This document shows positions 25,635 to 34,855 of a DNA stretch of 40,033 bases, piece by piece. The translations under genes and the position numbers were made by a program. Under the pieces are notes generated by a model. That model was not told the origin of the DNA. It searched no databases and saw nothing but the letters and a program-made list of their open reading frames with translations. The stretch is taken from contig LCBB01000010.1 in the NCBI GenBank assembly GCA_000996895.1, positions 1 through 40,033 on the forward strand. The letters are read 5' to 3'. This DNA is from a candidate division WWE3 bacterium GW2011_GWC2_41_23 (lineage in GTDB: Bacteria > Patescibacteriota > WWE3 > UBA101185 > UBA10185). Position 1 is the first letter of the stretch. Every line of letters begins with the position of its first letter.

Positions 25635-27275
25635 ATGGCAATAAAAAACATAATTTACGGAGATGCGGCGAGGATGAAACTTAAGGCAGGTGTCGACAAG
25701 CTTGCGAAGGCTGTTGCAACGACGCTCGGGCCTAAAGGGGGCAACGTTGCCTTAGATAAAAGTTGGGGGACACCAGCAGTTGTACACGACGGTGTTACGG
25801 TAGCAAAAGAAATTGAGCTGGAAGACAAGTTTGAAAATATGGGAGCCCAGATTGTAAAAGAAGCAGCTTCCAAGACTAACGATGTGGCAGGAGACGGAAC
25901 CACAACGGCGACCGTTCTTGCGCAGGCAATAGTGGACGCGGGATTTAAGAATATCTCAGCCGGAGCAAACGCAATGATGATAAAACGCGGACTTGAAAAA
26001 GCCACGGATGCCGTTGTTGAAGAAATCAAACACATGTCCAAGAAAATTTCCAGCAAAGAAGAAAGAGTTCAGGTCGCTACCATTTCCGCGCAAAGTGAAG
26101 AAATCGGAAAAATAATCGCCGACGCCATGGAAAAAGTCGGGGAGCAGGGTGTTATTACCGTAGACGAATCAAAAGGTTTTGACATCGAGCTAGAGTACAA
26201 AGAGGGAATGCAGTTTGATAAAGGCTATTCCTCACCTTACTTTGTTACCAATCCGGACAAGATGGAATCGGTTGTTGAAGAGCCCTACATTTTAGTCACG
26301 GATTCCAAGATTTCAGGTATGCAGGATCTTCTTCCGATGCTGGAGAGTTTTGTTAAAGTCTCGAAGAATTTGGTTATTATAGCCGAGGATGTCGAGGGAG
26401 AGGCCCTGGCAACTTTGGTTGTGAACAAATTAAGAGGTGTTTTAAACGTATTGGCAGTCAAAGCCCCCGGTTTCGGTGATAGAAGAAAAGCTATGATGGA
26501 AGATATCGCAATATTGACCGGCGCCAGCTTTGTAAGCCAGGAAACAGGAAGAAAACTTGATTCGGTAACAATAGATGATCTTGGAAGAGCCGACAGAATA
26601 ATTGCCGACAAGGACAACACCACTATAGTTGGGGGAAAAGGCGACTCAAAAGAACTTCAGGAAAGAATAAAACAGATAAGAACACAAATTGATCAGGGAA
26701 CTTCCGATTACGATAAAGACAAGATGAAAGAAAGACTCGCAAAGTTAAGCGGTGGGGTTGCTGTAATAAAAGTTGGAGCAGCTACCGAGGCTGAGTTGAA
26801 AGAACTAAAGTTAAGAGTCGAAGACGCAGTTAATGCTACAAAGGCAGCTGTCGAAGAAGGAATTGTACCCGGCGGCGGAATTACTTTCCTCAATGTCAGA
26901 AAAGCTATCGACAAGCTGGAACTTGTCGGCGACGAAAACACCGGAGCCAGAATTTTACACGAGAGCTTAGAAAAACCCGCACGTCTGCTAATAAGAAACA
27001 CGGGAGCTGATGATGGAAAAATATTAGCCGAAATTGAAAGAAGAATGCTCGAAGAGAAGAATACAAATGTCGGATACAACGTAGTAAAAATGTCATTTGT
27101 AGATATGGTTTTGGACGGCATTATAGATCCGGCAAAAGTTGCAAGAAGTGCTCTGCAGAACGCTGTGTCTGCCGCAACTATGATACTTACAACGGAATGT
27201 CTGGTTGCTGAAGCACCTAAAAAGGACGAACCAAAGCCCGGTAATCCCGGAATGGGCATGGAAGACATGATGTAA
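25635..27275 (+). CDS. groL: Chaperonin GroEL
   Basis: [50 protein letters not shown] at 25635 follows SD aaaggagg. Confidence 0.97.
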   Translation: MAIKNIIYGDAARMKLKAGVDKLAKAVATTLGPKGGNVALDKSWGTPAVVHDGVTVAKEIELEDKFENMGAQIVKEAASKTNDVAGDGTTTATVLAQAIVDAGFKNISAGANAMMIKRGLEKATDAVVEEIKHMSKKISSKEERVQVATISAQSEEIGKIIADAMEKVGEQGVITVDESKGFDIELEYKEGMQFDKGYSSPYFVTNPDKMESVVEEPYILVTDSKISGMQDLLPMLESFVKVSKNLVIIAEDVEGEALATLVVNKLRGVLNVLAVKAPGFGDRRKAMMEDIAILTGASFVSQETGRKLDSVTIDDLGRADRIIADKDNTTIVGGKGDSKELQERIKQIRTQIDQGTSDYDKDKMKERLAKLSGGVAVIKVGAATEAELKELKLRVEDAVNATKAAVEEGIVPGGGITFLNVRKAIDKLELVGDENTGARILHESLEKPARLLIRNTGADDGKILAEIERRMLEEKNTNVGYNVVKMSFVDMVLDGIIDPAKVARSALQNAVSAATMILTTECLVAEAPKKDEPKPGNPGMGMEDMM

Positions 27276-27304
27276 GTTCCTGTTATTTTAGAGGAGATCA
27301 AACT

Positions 27305-27332
27305 GAGGGCGCCGTTAGGCGCCCTCTTTCGT
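27305..27332 (+). terminator. Strong intrinsic terminator hairpin after groEL
   Basis: GAGGGCGCC-gtta-GGCGCCCTC followed by TTTCGTT. Confidence 0.85.
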
Positions 27333-28204
27333 TATCCCGATATTTTTAGTTTCTTAAGAGCTGCTTTATAGGCTTCCACAATTCTGGGGGAGTTGTCATT
27401 TTTCTTGAAGTGTATTATGTGGGATTTCAATACTTCCGTTGTAACTTTTTTCTTCATGTAAACCATCTGAGACTTTTTCGCGATTTTTTCCAGTGCGTTA
27501 AGAAGTATTCCGCTACTTCTGCGTTTTATTTTTGTCGGATAGTTAATTTTGAAGTTAGGGAAGTATTCTGACACCCAGTTATTGTCTTTCATAAACTGCA
27601 GATAGGTGTCGGATTTGTCCACAACCGGATGCATCATAACTATGTCCGATGCGACGAATATATTTCTCTTATCTTTATCCCAGGCCATTTTTGTTTCATC
27701 TAAAAAGAGGTTTGTACAAAAGCTTCCGGGCTGTCCGTCATATTCCGGGTGTTTTTTTAATATTTTTAGAATTGTTGCCACAAATCCGCGTGTCAGCCAG
27801 ACGCGGTTTTTTCCGGTAATAATCATTATATCTATGTCCGAGTCTTTTTCAGGATTATAAGCAGCCAAGGATCCCGTAACAGCTATCATTTTTATCCAGG
27901 GTATCCCCCCGAGAAATTTGATCAGCTCGGAATTTTCTTTCAAAATTCTATTGGCGTGTTTGTATTTCCAGAGCCAGTTTGTATATTTTTCCCTGTTGAT
28001 TTCATATTTTCCATAACGTCTTCTGGCCCAACCTTCTTTTATTAAACAGTTGAGGGATTCTTTAAGTTTTTTTCCATCCACGGGTTTGTTGGAGATAAGG
28101 AAAGTCGAAAGTTGGTAAAAACTCACAGGATACTCAAATATTGACCGGTAGGCAAGGGTGCGTTTTACTGCTTTTGCCGTTTCCTTTCCGCTGCTTTTTC
28201 TCAT
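27332..28204 (-). CDS. Nucleotidyltransferase-domain protein
   Basis: AVTGSLAAYNPEKDSDIDIMIIT (GSxAx8DSDID, pol-beta-type) with N-terminal wHTH-like segment. Confidence 0.8.
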   Translation of the reverse strand: MRKSSGKETAKAVKRTLAYRSIFEYPVSFYQLSTFLISNKPVDGKKLKESLNCLIKEGWARRRYGKYEINREKYTNWLWKYKHANRILKENSELIKFLGGIPWIKMIAVTGSLAAYNPEKDSDIDIMIITGKNRVWLTRGFVATILKILKKHPEYDGQPGSFCTNLFLDETKMAWDKDKRNIFVASDIVMMHPVVDKSDTYLQFMKDNNWVSEYFPNFKINYPTKIKRRSSGILLNALEKIAKKSQMVYMKKKVTTEVLKSHIIHFKKNDNSPRIVEAYKAALKKLKISG

Positions 28205-28205
28205 T

Positions 28206-28625
28206 TTAATGACCTTTGGGGGAGTCCTGGTAAGCGTCTAAGGCTTTATTGACCAGAAAATCGGCATCGTGGTTTCTTTCCCTTAAGACGTGACTAAACT
28301 CTATTTTTTTAAATTTTAGGGCTAATTCCCCCGCTGTTTGGTGTAAAACCTTAAGGTCGGCGTTTTTTACTTTATATTCTCCCTTCATTTGTTTTACGAT
28401 TAGCTCAGAGTCCAAACGGCACTCAAGATGGGAGATATTTCTTTCCAGCGCCGCTTTTAAGCCTTCGATTAAGGCTGTGTATTCCGCTTGATTGTTAGTA
28501 GTTTTTCCGATGTACGTTCCCATTTCAAATATTTTTTCCTTCTTTTCGTTTCGTATCACAATGCCTATTCCTGACGGTCCCGGGTTGCCGCGAGCACCTC
28601 CGTCGGTGTTCATAAAATACTTCAT
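28206..28625 (-). CDS. rnhA: Ribonuclease HI family protein
   Basis: NTDGGARGNPGPSGIGIVI, NNQAEYTALIEGLKAAL, DSELIVKQMKGEYKVKN. Confidence 0.93.
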   Translation of the reverse strand: MKYFMNTDGGARGNPGPSGIGIVIRNEKKEKIFEMGTYIGKTTNNQAEYTALIEGLKAALERNISHLECRLDSELIVKQMKGEYKVKNADLKVLHQTAGELALKFKKIEFSHVLRERNHDADFLVNKALDAYQDSPKGH

Positions 28626-29227
28626 TTTAGATACTCCTTAAAGGTTATTTTAAGCATAGATACGGCAAGTCCGAATAATAGTCCTCCGAGAATGAAATAG
28701 GGAAGAGGGCGTTGTTCCTGTCTGACCACGGGGTTATCGGATAGAGATGATACGGATATGTTTTCGTCTGAGCCCGCGCTTACTTTATCACTGGAATCAA
28801 GGAATTTTGTAGAAATTGCCGTAAAGGTAGTTACCGATTTATCGTAGTTGTAGTCGGCAACCGTCAAAGTGATTACTTGTGGTCCGTTTTTAGAAACTCT
28901 GTAGCTTCTGGAAAGCTTCCGCAAGTTAGTGTCCGTTACGGGAATTTCTAATTCTCCCAAAACAGACCTTTTTAAATCCTGACTTTCGAGAAGGGCAACT
29001 GCTGTATTTGTATACGATTGAGCTGTCTGCTGTGCGTAGTAACCTTCATATGTAAAAAACTCTGAACTTGGTTTGTCTGCCGTTCGGCCGACAAAATAGG
29101 AGGCTTCGGCTTTAAATTTACCGGGAATAAATGAGGCAGCTAAGCCTAAAAGGCCGCCACAAAGGGTAAATATGACAATCTCCGAACGCTTCTTTTTTAA
29201 TATTTTAAGTATTTCTTTCAATTCCAT
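28622..29227 (-). CDS. Wzz-like polysaccharide chain-length/co-polymerase-type membrane protein
   Basis: Short N-terminal cytosolic segment, TM, extracytoplasmic domain, C-terminal TM; KILKKKRSEIVIFTLCGGLLGL...GLLFGLAVSMLKITFKEYL. Confidence 0.65.
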   Translation of the reverse strand: MELKEILKILKKKRSEIVIFTLCGGLLGLAASFIPGKFKAEASYFVGRTADKPSSEFFTYEGYYAQQTAQSYTNTAVALLESQDLKRSVLGELEIPVTDTNLRKLSRSYRVSKNGPQVITLTVADYNYDKSVTTFTAISTKFLDSSDKVSAGSDENISVSSLSDNPVVRQEQRPLPYFILGGLLFGLAVSMLKITFKEYLK

Positions 29228-29324
29228 AAGTGCTTTCTGAATTAGAGCAGCAAATTCATGTCTGAATTATAGCAACAATTTGCTAATTTAGATTAACAAA
29301 TCATTGTGTCGTCCGCCTGCTTTT

Positions 29325-29340
29325 GGTTATACTTATAACC
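29325..29340. promoter_or_regulatory. Perfect palindrome GGTTATA-CT-TATAACC at a candidate promoter
   Basis: 16-bp palindrome read directly; TTGTGT-N17-TTATAC arrangement overlaps it. Confidence 0.7.
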
Positions 29341-29364
29341 AGAATTTGTTAAGAAACTGCCCTA

Positions 29365-32300
29365 ATGGTCAAAAGTCAGTCCATTAAAAAAAATTCGCTC
29401 GCCCCTACGATTTTAGTCAGTGGCGGCGCAGGATTTATAGGCTCTCACCTTGTTGAGGCACTGCTTGCTAACGGAGCTAAGGTTCTGGTGGTAGACAATT
29501 TTAACACCGGAAAAGAAATTCACGTAAAACACCTCCTCTCAAACCCAAATTTTGCCCTTTTCAATGTTGATATAAATGAGGGACTTCCTCCTGAAATTGA
29601 GAGTGTGGACTATGTTTTTCATATGGCGGGACTCGAAGATTATATGTATAGCAAAGATAATCCGACGCTGGACTCCCTTCTAACAAACTCATTGGGAACG
29701 AAAACACTTTTGGATCTGGTACGGCGCTCGGAGGCTAAATTCGTTCTCATTTCCACAATCGATGTTTATCAGGGAAGAATGTCTCAGGACGAACTGGCTA
29801 AGTACTTCGGACTTACAAAACCTGAGGAGAATAAATTCAGTTTGATTGAAGCAAAAAGATTTGCTGAAGCAGTAGTTTGGGAATATTTCAAAAAGTACGA
29901 TTTAGATGTTCGCATCGTAAGACTACCTGAAGTTTATGGTCCCCGGATGAGCTTTGATTCGAGCGGAGTTATGGGACTCTACATAAGAACGCTTATCGAG
30001 AATAAGGACATCGAAGTTCAGAATGACGGAATAGAAAAAGAATATTATCTTTACGTTTCTGATGCGGTCAGCGGAATTTTGAGATCGATGTTTAATCAGG
30101 AAACAAAGGGGAATATTTATTCTCTGGTTCCCGAATCTGCCATAACCCAACTTGAACTTGCCTACCTTCTCAGAAGTGTGGCCGACGGTAACCTCCAGAT
30201 TACTTTCAAACAGTCAGGTGTTTCTATGCCTTTCCGCGGTCCGGTACCCGAGACGTTTAATCTGAAGGATTTATCATGGAAACCCCGCATTAGCCTGAAG
30301 TCCGGCGTTATAGATACGTTAAAATTCTTCGGGTATTCGGTAAACCAGAATTCTTTCAAACCGACTAAGTATGTTGAAGAAAAAGCTATATCAAAAGGTA
30401 CCCAGACGACTACGGTAAGACCTCCGGAAACACCAAAGGTAAGTTCGATATATCCTACCAGCAGCGAAGATCTTTACACCAAAATGTATCCGGTGAAGGA
30501 CAAAGCCCCTCACAAAGGTTTTAATCTAAAATCTTTTTTCGGCAGACATAAGGATAGTAGGGTTGTAATAAACACATCAGCTCCGAAAAAACTGCCTTCT
30601 TTTTTGGGCAACTCAAAATTCTATGTAGCTGTTGCCCTTTTTGTTTCAGCCGTACTCGTATTTATTATTAACCCCATTTTTAGTCTTTACTCAAACGCCC
30701 GTTCTGGGGCCGGTGCTCTTCAAAACGTTGCCGCTGCAGGAGCGGCTTTCGATGTGGGCAGTTTATCAAAAAATACTATCCTCGCTTCCAAAAAATTCGA
30801 AGCAGCCAGGAAAAATCTTTCAAATCTTAAATGGGTTTTTTCATTCTCAGGAAAATCAGAGGAGTATATAAGTTACTTCCGTATGTTTTCTTCTTTGCAA
30901 AATTTTTCTGACTCCGTAGAGCATCTTTCGAAATCAGCCGAACCTTTGGAAGGGATGTGGGAAGTTCTACGGCCTGACACCCAAAATGTTTTAACACGCG
31001 AAACAGTGGATAATGCAAAACTTGAAATAGATTCTGCGCAAAAACTTCTTTACATTGCTCGGGCGGATTTTGGCGGGGTGAATCAAAAACATATTCCGGA
31101 AAAATACAGAAGTTATTTAACAAACTACGGTGATTATATGAACACCCTACAACAAAATCTTGATTTGACGTCAAAGATTATAGGCGAAACAGCTACGGTT
31201 TTAGGTGTCGACGAGGAGACTACTTATATCGTGTGGTTCCAAAATTCGAATGAAATAAGACCGACCGGAGGGTTCATCGGTTCATACGGTCTACTCACTT
31301 TCAACAAGGGTAAATTAAAAGATTTGAAAATTGATGATATCTACAATCCTGACGGTCAGATTTTGTTGAGAAACATAAAGACGACTCCGCCGGAGGTAAT
31401 TTTAAAGTATCTGGAAGAAGACAGACTCTACCTCAGGAATTCTAATTGGGATCCCGATTTTCCAAAAGCGGCAGGTGTTTTTAACGATCTCTTTTACAAA
31501 ATCGACGGACAACGTGTAGACGGATATATAGCTGTTGACCTTAAATTTGTTGAAGGGATATTGAAGGCGACAGGTCCGGTGTTTTTAGCTGCCTACAACG
31601 AGGAGATCAACGCCGAAAATCTTTATGAAAGAACGCAATATCATAGTGATTTCAACTACATTAACGGGTCTGACCAAAAAAGGTCTTTTTTGACAATATT
31701 GGGAAGCAAATTATTGGAAAAAATGTTTTCTCTGCCCAAAGATAAACTACCGAGCCTGCTTGCCGAAACAGAGAAATCTTTAGACGAAAAACACTTGCTG
31801 ATAAGTCTTAACGACGGTGCTTTGAATGAGGTGTTAAAAGAAAAGAATTGGAGCGGACAAGTGGTGCCCGTTGAAGGTGATTATCTTTATGTCGTCAATT
31901 CTAATTTGGGGGGAACAAAAGCTAATTATTTTGTAAAAAATAATGTCGACTACGAAATAAGTTCAATGACCCGGGACGGAGTTTTGAGAGCTAATTTAAA
32001 GCTGACTTACACACATACGGGGGAGTCTATGGCGTGGCCGGGGGGTCCTTATAAAGATCATGTCAGGGTTCTTGTCCAGAAGGGGGCTAAGCTTACCGGA
32101 GCTGAATTTATTGGTGCTGCAGGAAAAACTGTAGACGTGTTTAAAGATATAGGTGTGGGACGCCCGAATGGGTACGATGTTTTTAGTTACGATATTGTGG
32201 TTAATCCTAAAGAAGCCGTTTCCCTGGTTCTTAAATACGACCTTGCTGAGAATCTCAATGTAACTAAAGATAAGTCGTCGTATAGTTTATATGTCCAGAA

Positions 32301-32460
32301 ACAGCCTGGAACCGATGCAGACCCGTTTAATTTCACTTTCGTTCCTCCGTTTGGCACCGAAATAGTAAAAGCCAGCAAAGAATTAGATATTTTAAACAAC
32401 ATGATTACAAACACGTTAGGTCTTCGGAGAGATGTAAATTACTTTATAGAGCTTCGCTGA
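29365..32460 (+). CDS. Fusion of UXS/GalE-like extended SDR, TM segment and DUF4012
   Basis: N-terminus VSGGAGFIGSHLVEALL, VDNFNTGK, RLPEVYGPRM; TM FYVAVALFVSAVLVFIINPI; C-terminal DUF4012-like WFQNSNEIRPTGGFIGSYGLLTFNKGKLKDLKIDDIYNPDGQ. Confidence 0.88.
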   Translation: MVKSQSIKKNSLAPTILVSGGAGFIGSHLVEALLANGAKVLVVDNFNTGKEIHVKHLLSNPNFALFNVDINEGLPPEIESVDYVFHMAGLEDYMYSKDNPTLDSLLTNSLGTKTLLDLVRRSEAKFVLISTIDVYQGRMSQDELAKYFGLTKPEENKFSLIEAKRFAEAVVWEYFKKYDLDVRIVRLPEVYGPRMSFDSSGVMGLYIRTLIENKDIEVQNDGIEKEYYLYVSDAVSGILRSMFNQETKGNIYSLVPESAITQLELAYLLRSVADGNLQITFKQSGVSMPFRGPVPETFNLKDLSWKPRISLKSGVIDTLKFFGYSVNQNSFKPTKYVEEKAISKGTQTTTVRPPETPKVSSIYPTSSEDLYTKMYPVKDKAPHKGFNLKSFFGRHKDSRVVINTSAPKKLPSFLGNSKFYVAVALFVSAVLVFIINPIFSLYSNARSGAGALQNVAAAGAAFDVGSLSKNTILASKKFEAARKNLSNLKWVFSFSGKSEEYISYFRMFSSLQNFSDSVEHLSKSAEPLEGMWEVLRPDTQNVLTRETVDNAKLEIDSAQKLLYIARADFGGVNQKHIPEKYRSYLTNYGDYMNTLQQNLDLTSKIIGETATVLGVDEETTYIVWFQNSNEIRPTGGFIGSYGLLTFNKGKLKDLKIDDIYNPDGQILLRNIKTTPPEVILKYLEEDRLYLRNSNWDPDFPKAAGVFNDLFYKIDGQRVDGYIAVDLKFVEGILKATGPVFLAAYNEEINAENLYERTQYHSDFNYINGSDQKRSFLTILGSKLLEKMFSLPKDKLPSLLAETEKSLDEKHLLISLNDGALNEVLKEKNWSGQVVPVEGDYLYVVNSNLGGTKANYFVKNNVDYEISSMTRDGVLRANLKLTYTHTGESMAWPGGPYKDHVRVLVQKGAKLTGAEFIGAAGKTVDVFKDIGVGRPNGYDVFSYDIVVNPKEAVSLVLKYDLAENLNVTKDKSSYSLYVQKQPGTDADPFNFTFVPPFGTEIVKASKELDILNNMITNTLGLRRDVNYFIELR

Positions 32461-32474
32461 TATAATAAACACAA

Positions 32475-34151
32475 ATGGCACTAGCAGATATGCCCCAGTC
32501 AAATAAACAGCACGCTGTTCCTCAGAACGTCATGAGTGTGGACTTTAAACTAATTGGTGACCTAACGATGAGACAGTTTGCTTATGTTTTTATTGCCGGG
32601 ATATTAGCTTATCTTTCGTACGTTTTTTTCATAGGCATTTTCCGTTGGCCGCTTGTATTCTTCATCGCCTTCATGGGTATAGGTTTTGCTTTTATTCCTG
32701 TTCAGGAGAGAGGGATGGATGAGTGGATTGTAAATTTCTTCAGGGCAATGAATATGCCGACTCAGCGTATTTGGAAAAAGGAACCCACGATACCTTCGGC
32801 GTTTATGTACGATGATCTTGCTACTCTGAAACAGGAACTTATTACTCTCGCTCCTACCTCCAGTAGAAGAAAACTCGAGGAGTACCTTAGGTATCAAACT
32901 GATGTTGAGGAAGTGGACCCTCTCGATATTCCGGAAAAAGAGTACGCCCAAAAAGTTAGGGATGCTTTTCCTGCGTATAAGAAAAAAAGCAGTACCGGGG
33001 CAACGGCCTTTTCACGTTCTTCATACGGCGCACAAGCCGTGGGTGTTCAACCCGCATCGGTTAGTGTTGCCGAGCTTACTACCCCGGCAGTTGTTGGCCT
33101 ACAACCCGCACAGGAAGAGGGAATTTTGGTTGAAACGCCTCAGGTAGGTGCTGTTCCGGTCGGAAAAGAGGAGATTAAAGATCAAAGCGTACTTCAAAAA
33201 CGAAAAGACGCGGGTCTGTTCCATCTATTCAGAGCAAAAGAAGCTCAAAAAGCACGTGACGAGGTGAGGGCGAGGAGAACTTCAGGAGAAATGACCGCTA
33301 CGGCATCCCAAGGCGCCTTGTCCGGATCAGTTTCATTAAGTCCTATGACTCCCGATATGCATTCAGGTAGAAGATTTATTAATCTACTTCCGTCCCAAGG
33401 AGAACTAATATTACCTATAAGAGGTGAGAGGGTTCTCCGTACTACAGAGGAGATATCGGTAGAGGAGAGTATAAATGATAAGGCGTTAAAACTTCAATCT
33501 TTGTTAAGGAAAATCAAAGATGAAGAAGGTATTAAATCCTCTAAACCCAGCGTTATACCTGTACCGGTAGTTCAGAAGAAAGAACAGGAAGCTCAGGAAG
33601 TTCACGACGAGGCGAAAGATGTGGTGGAAAAGCTTAAGACCCAAAGTGGCGAGCTCACCGACGAAATAACAAGGCTTAAAAAGAATATACAGACCACGCA
33701 TGCTCCTGGGGCGGCCTCTGAAACCCAGACAAGATTACTCAAGGATCTGGAAACTAAACAGCAGACTGTTGAGGAAAATTATAAGGTGCTTAGTCAGGGT
33801 ATCCGGAGTTTAAAAGCACCCGCATCCGGAGGTATCTCCGAGAGCTCGAGCTTAAATGTGGACAGCTATCCGCTCGGTAACGTAGAACCCAATACTTTGC
33901 ACGGTGTGGTCAAGGGTGGCGACGGTAAAGTATTGACCGATGTTTTGTTGATAGTGAAGAATGACCGGGAAGAACCGGTGCGCGCACTAAAAACCGATAG
34001 TCTCGGAAGATTCGAGCTATTGTCAGCCCTAAGCAACGGCAAATACTCGATAGAGGTAAAGCCTGCTGATGAAATCAAATTGTCCTTTGAGAAAATTTCT
34101 GTAGAATTGAAAGGAGAGGTAGTACCTCCATTTGTAATATCCGGTAAATAA
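32475..34151 (+). CDS. PrgI-like (VirB3-like) membrane protein with long C-terminal extension ending in a carboxypeptidase-regulatory-like domain
   Basis: N-terminus VDFKLIGDLTMRQFAYVFIAGILAYLSYVFF...ERGMDEWIVNFFRAM resembles PrgI; C-terminal LHGVVKGGDGKVLTDVLLIVKND...ALKTDSLGRFELLSALSNGKYSIEV. Confidence 0.78.
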   Translation: MALADMPQSNKQHAVPQNVMSVDFKLIGDLTMRQFAYVFIAGILAYLSYVFFIGIFRWPLVFFIAFMGIGFAFIPVQERGMDEWIVNFFRAMNMPTQRIWKKEPTIPSAFMYDDLATLKQELITLAPTSSRRKLEEYLRYQTDVEEVDPLDIPEKEYAQKVRDAFPAYKKKSSTGATAFSRSSYGAQAVGVQPASVSVAELTTPAVVGLQPAQEEGILVETPQVGAVPVGKEEIKDQSVLQKRKDAGLFHLFRAKEAQKARDEVRARRTSGEMTATASQGALSGSVSLSPMTPDMHSGRRFINLLPSQGELILPIRGERVLRTTEEISVEESINDKALKLQSLLRKIKDEEGIKSSKPSVIPVPVVQKKEQEAQEVHDEAKDVVEKLKTQSGELTDEITRLKKNIQTTHAPGAASETQTRLLKDLETKQQTVEENYKVLSQGIRSLKAPASGGISESSSLNVDSYPLGNVEPNTLHGVVKGGDGKVLTDVLLIVKNDREEPVRALKTDSLGRFELLSALSNGKYSIEVKPADEIKLSFEKISVELKGEVVPPFVISGK

Positions 34152-34152
34152 T

Positions 34153-34854
34153 ATGGCTGCTCAAACGTCACCTACAACTCAAGATCATTTGGACATTTAT
34201 GACGTAAAAGATAATCTTGTTCTTTTGAAAAACGGAGCTGTCTGTGCTGTTCTACAAACAACTGCAGTTAATTTTGACTTACTTTCTGAAATTGAGCAGG
34301 ACGCAATAATCGCCGCCTTTTCAATGTTACTTAATTCAATAACTTTTCCGGTACAGGTTGTTATACGATCAAGAAGACTGGATATTACGAAATATATTGA
34401 GAAAGTATACAGAGTGGAGACCCGTCTCAACGACCCCTTACTTAAGCACCAGGCACAGGCCTACAGGAAATTTGTACAGGATGTTATCAAGAAAAACGAT
34501 GTTTTGGATAAAAGATTTTATGTGGTGATACCTACAAGTGTAGCTGAACTTTCTCAGCCGGGTTCCGGCCCTTTTGACTGGGTTATGAAACTGACCGGCC
34601 AGCACAATAAAAGAGCGTCATTTAATGTCGACAAAGTTTTAAATGACGGAAGGATTGAACTCGCACCGAAAATAGACCACATAATAAAAGAATTTAACAG
34701 GCTGGGAATAAAAACCAAGCAGCTCATGACACAGGATTTAGTGGAGTTGTATTTTGATATCTATAACCCCACTACAAATCATGGGCAGAGGATTAGAACC
34801 GGAATAGATGATTACACGACGGCGATTGTAAATCCCGCCATCATAGAGGAATAA
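34153..34854 (+). CDS. TraC/VirB4 N-terminal-like protein
   Basis: IYDVKDNLVLLKNGAVCAVLQTTAVNFDLLSEIEQDAIIAAFSMLLNSITFPVQVVIRSRRLDI; located next to the VirB4-like ATPase. Confidence 0.7.
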   Translation: MAAQTSPTTQDHLDIYDVKDNLVLLKNGAVCAVLQTTAVNFDLLSEIEQDAIIAAFSMLLNSITFPVQVVIRSRRLDITKYIEKVYRVETRLNDPLLKHQAQAYRKFVQDVIKKNDVLDKRFYVVIPTSVAELSQPGSGPFDWVMKLTGQHNKRASFNVDKVLNDGRIELAPKIDHIIKEFNRLGIKTKQLMTQDLVELYFDIYNPTTNHGQRIRTGIDDYTTAIVNPAIIEE

Positions 34855-34855
34855 T

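Noticed and set aside
26708-27301. 197-aa minus ORF within groEL
   Set aside because: Ser/Ala-rich antisense shadow of groEL with no domain signature; same for 25655..26056 and 26285..26623.
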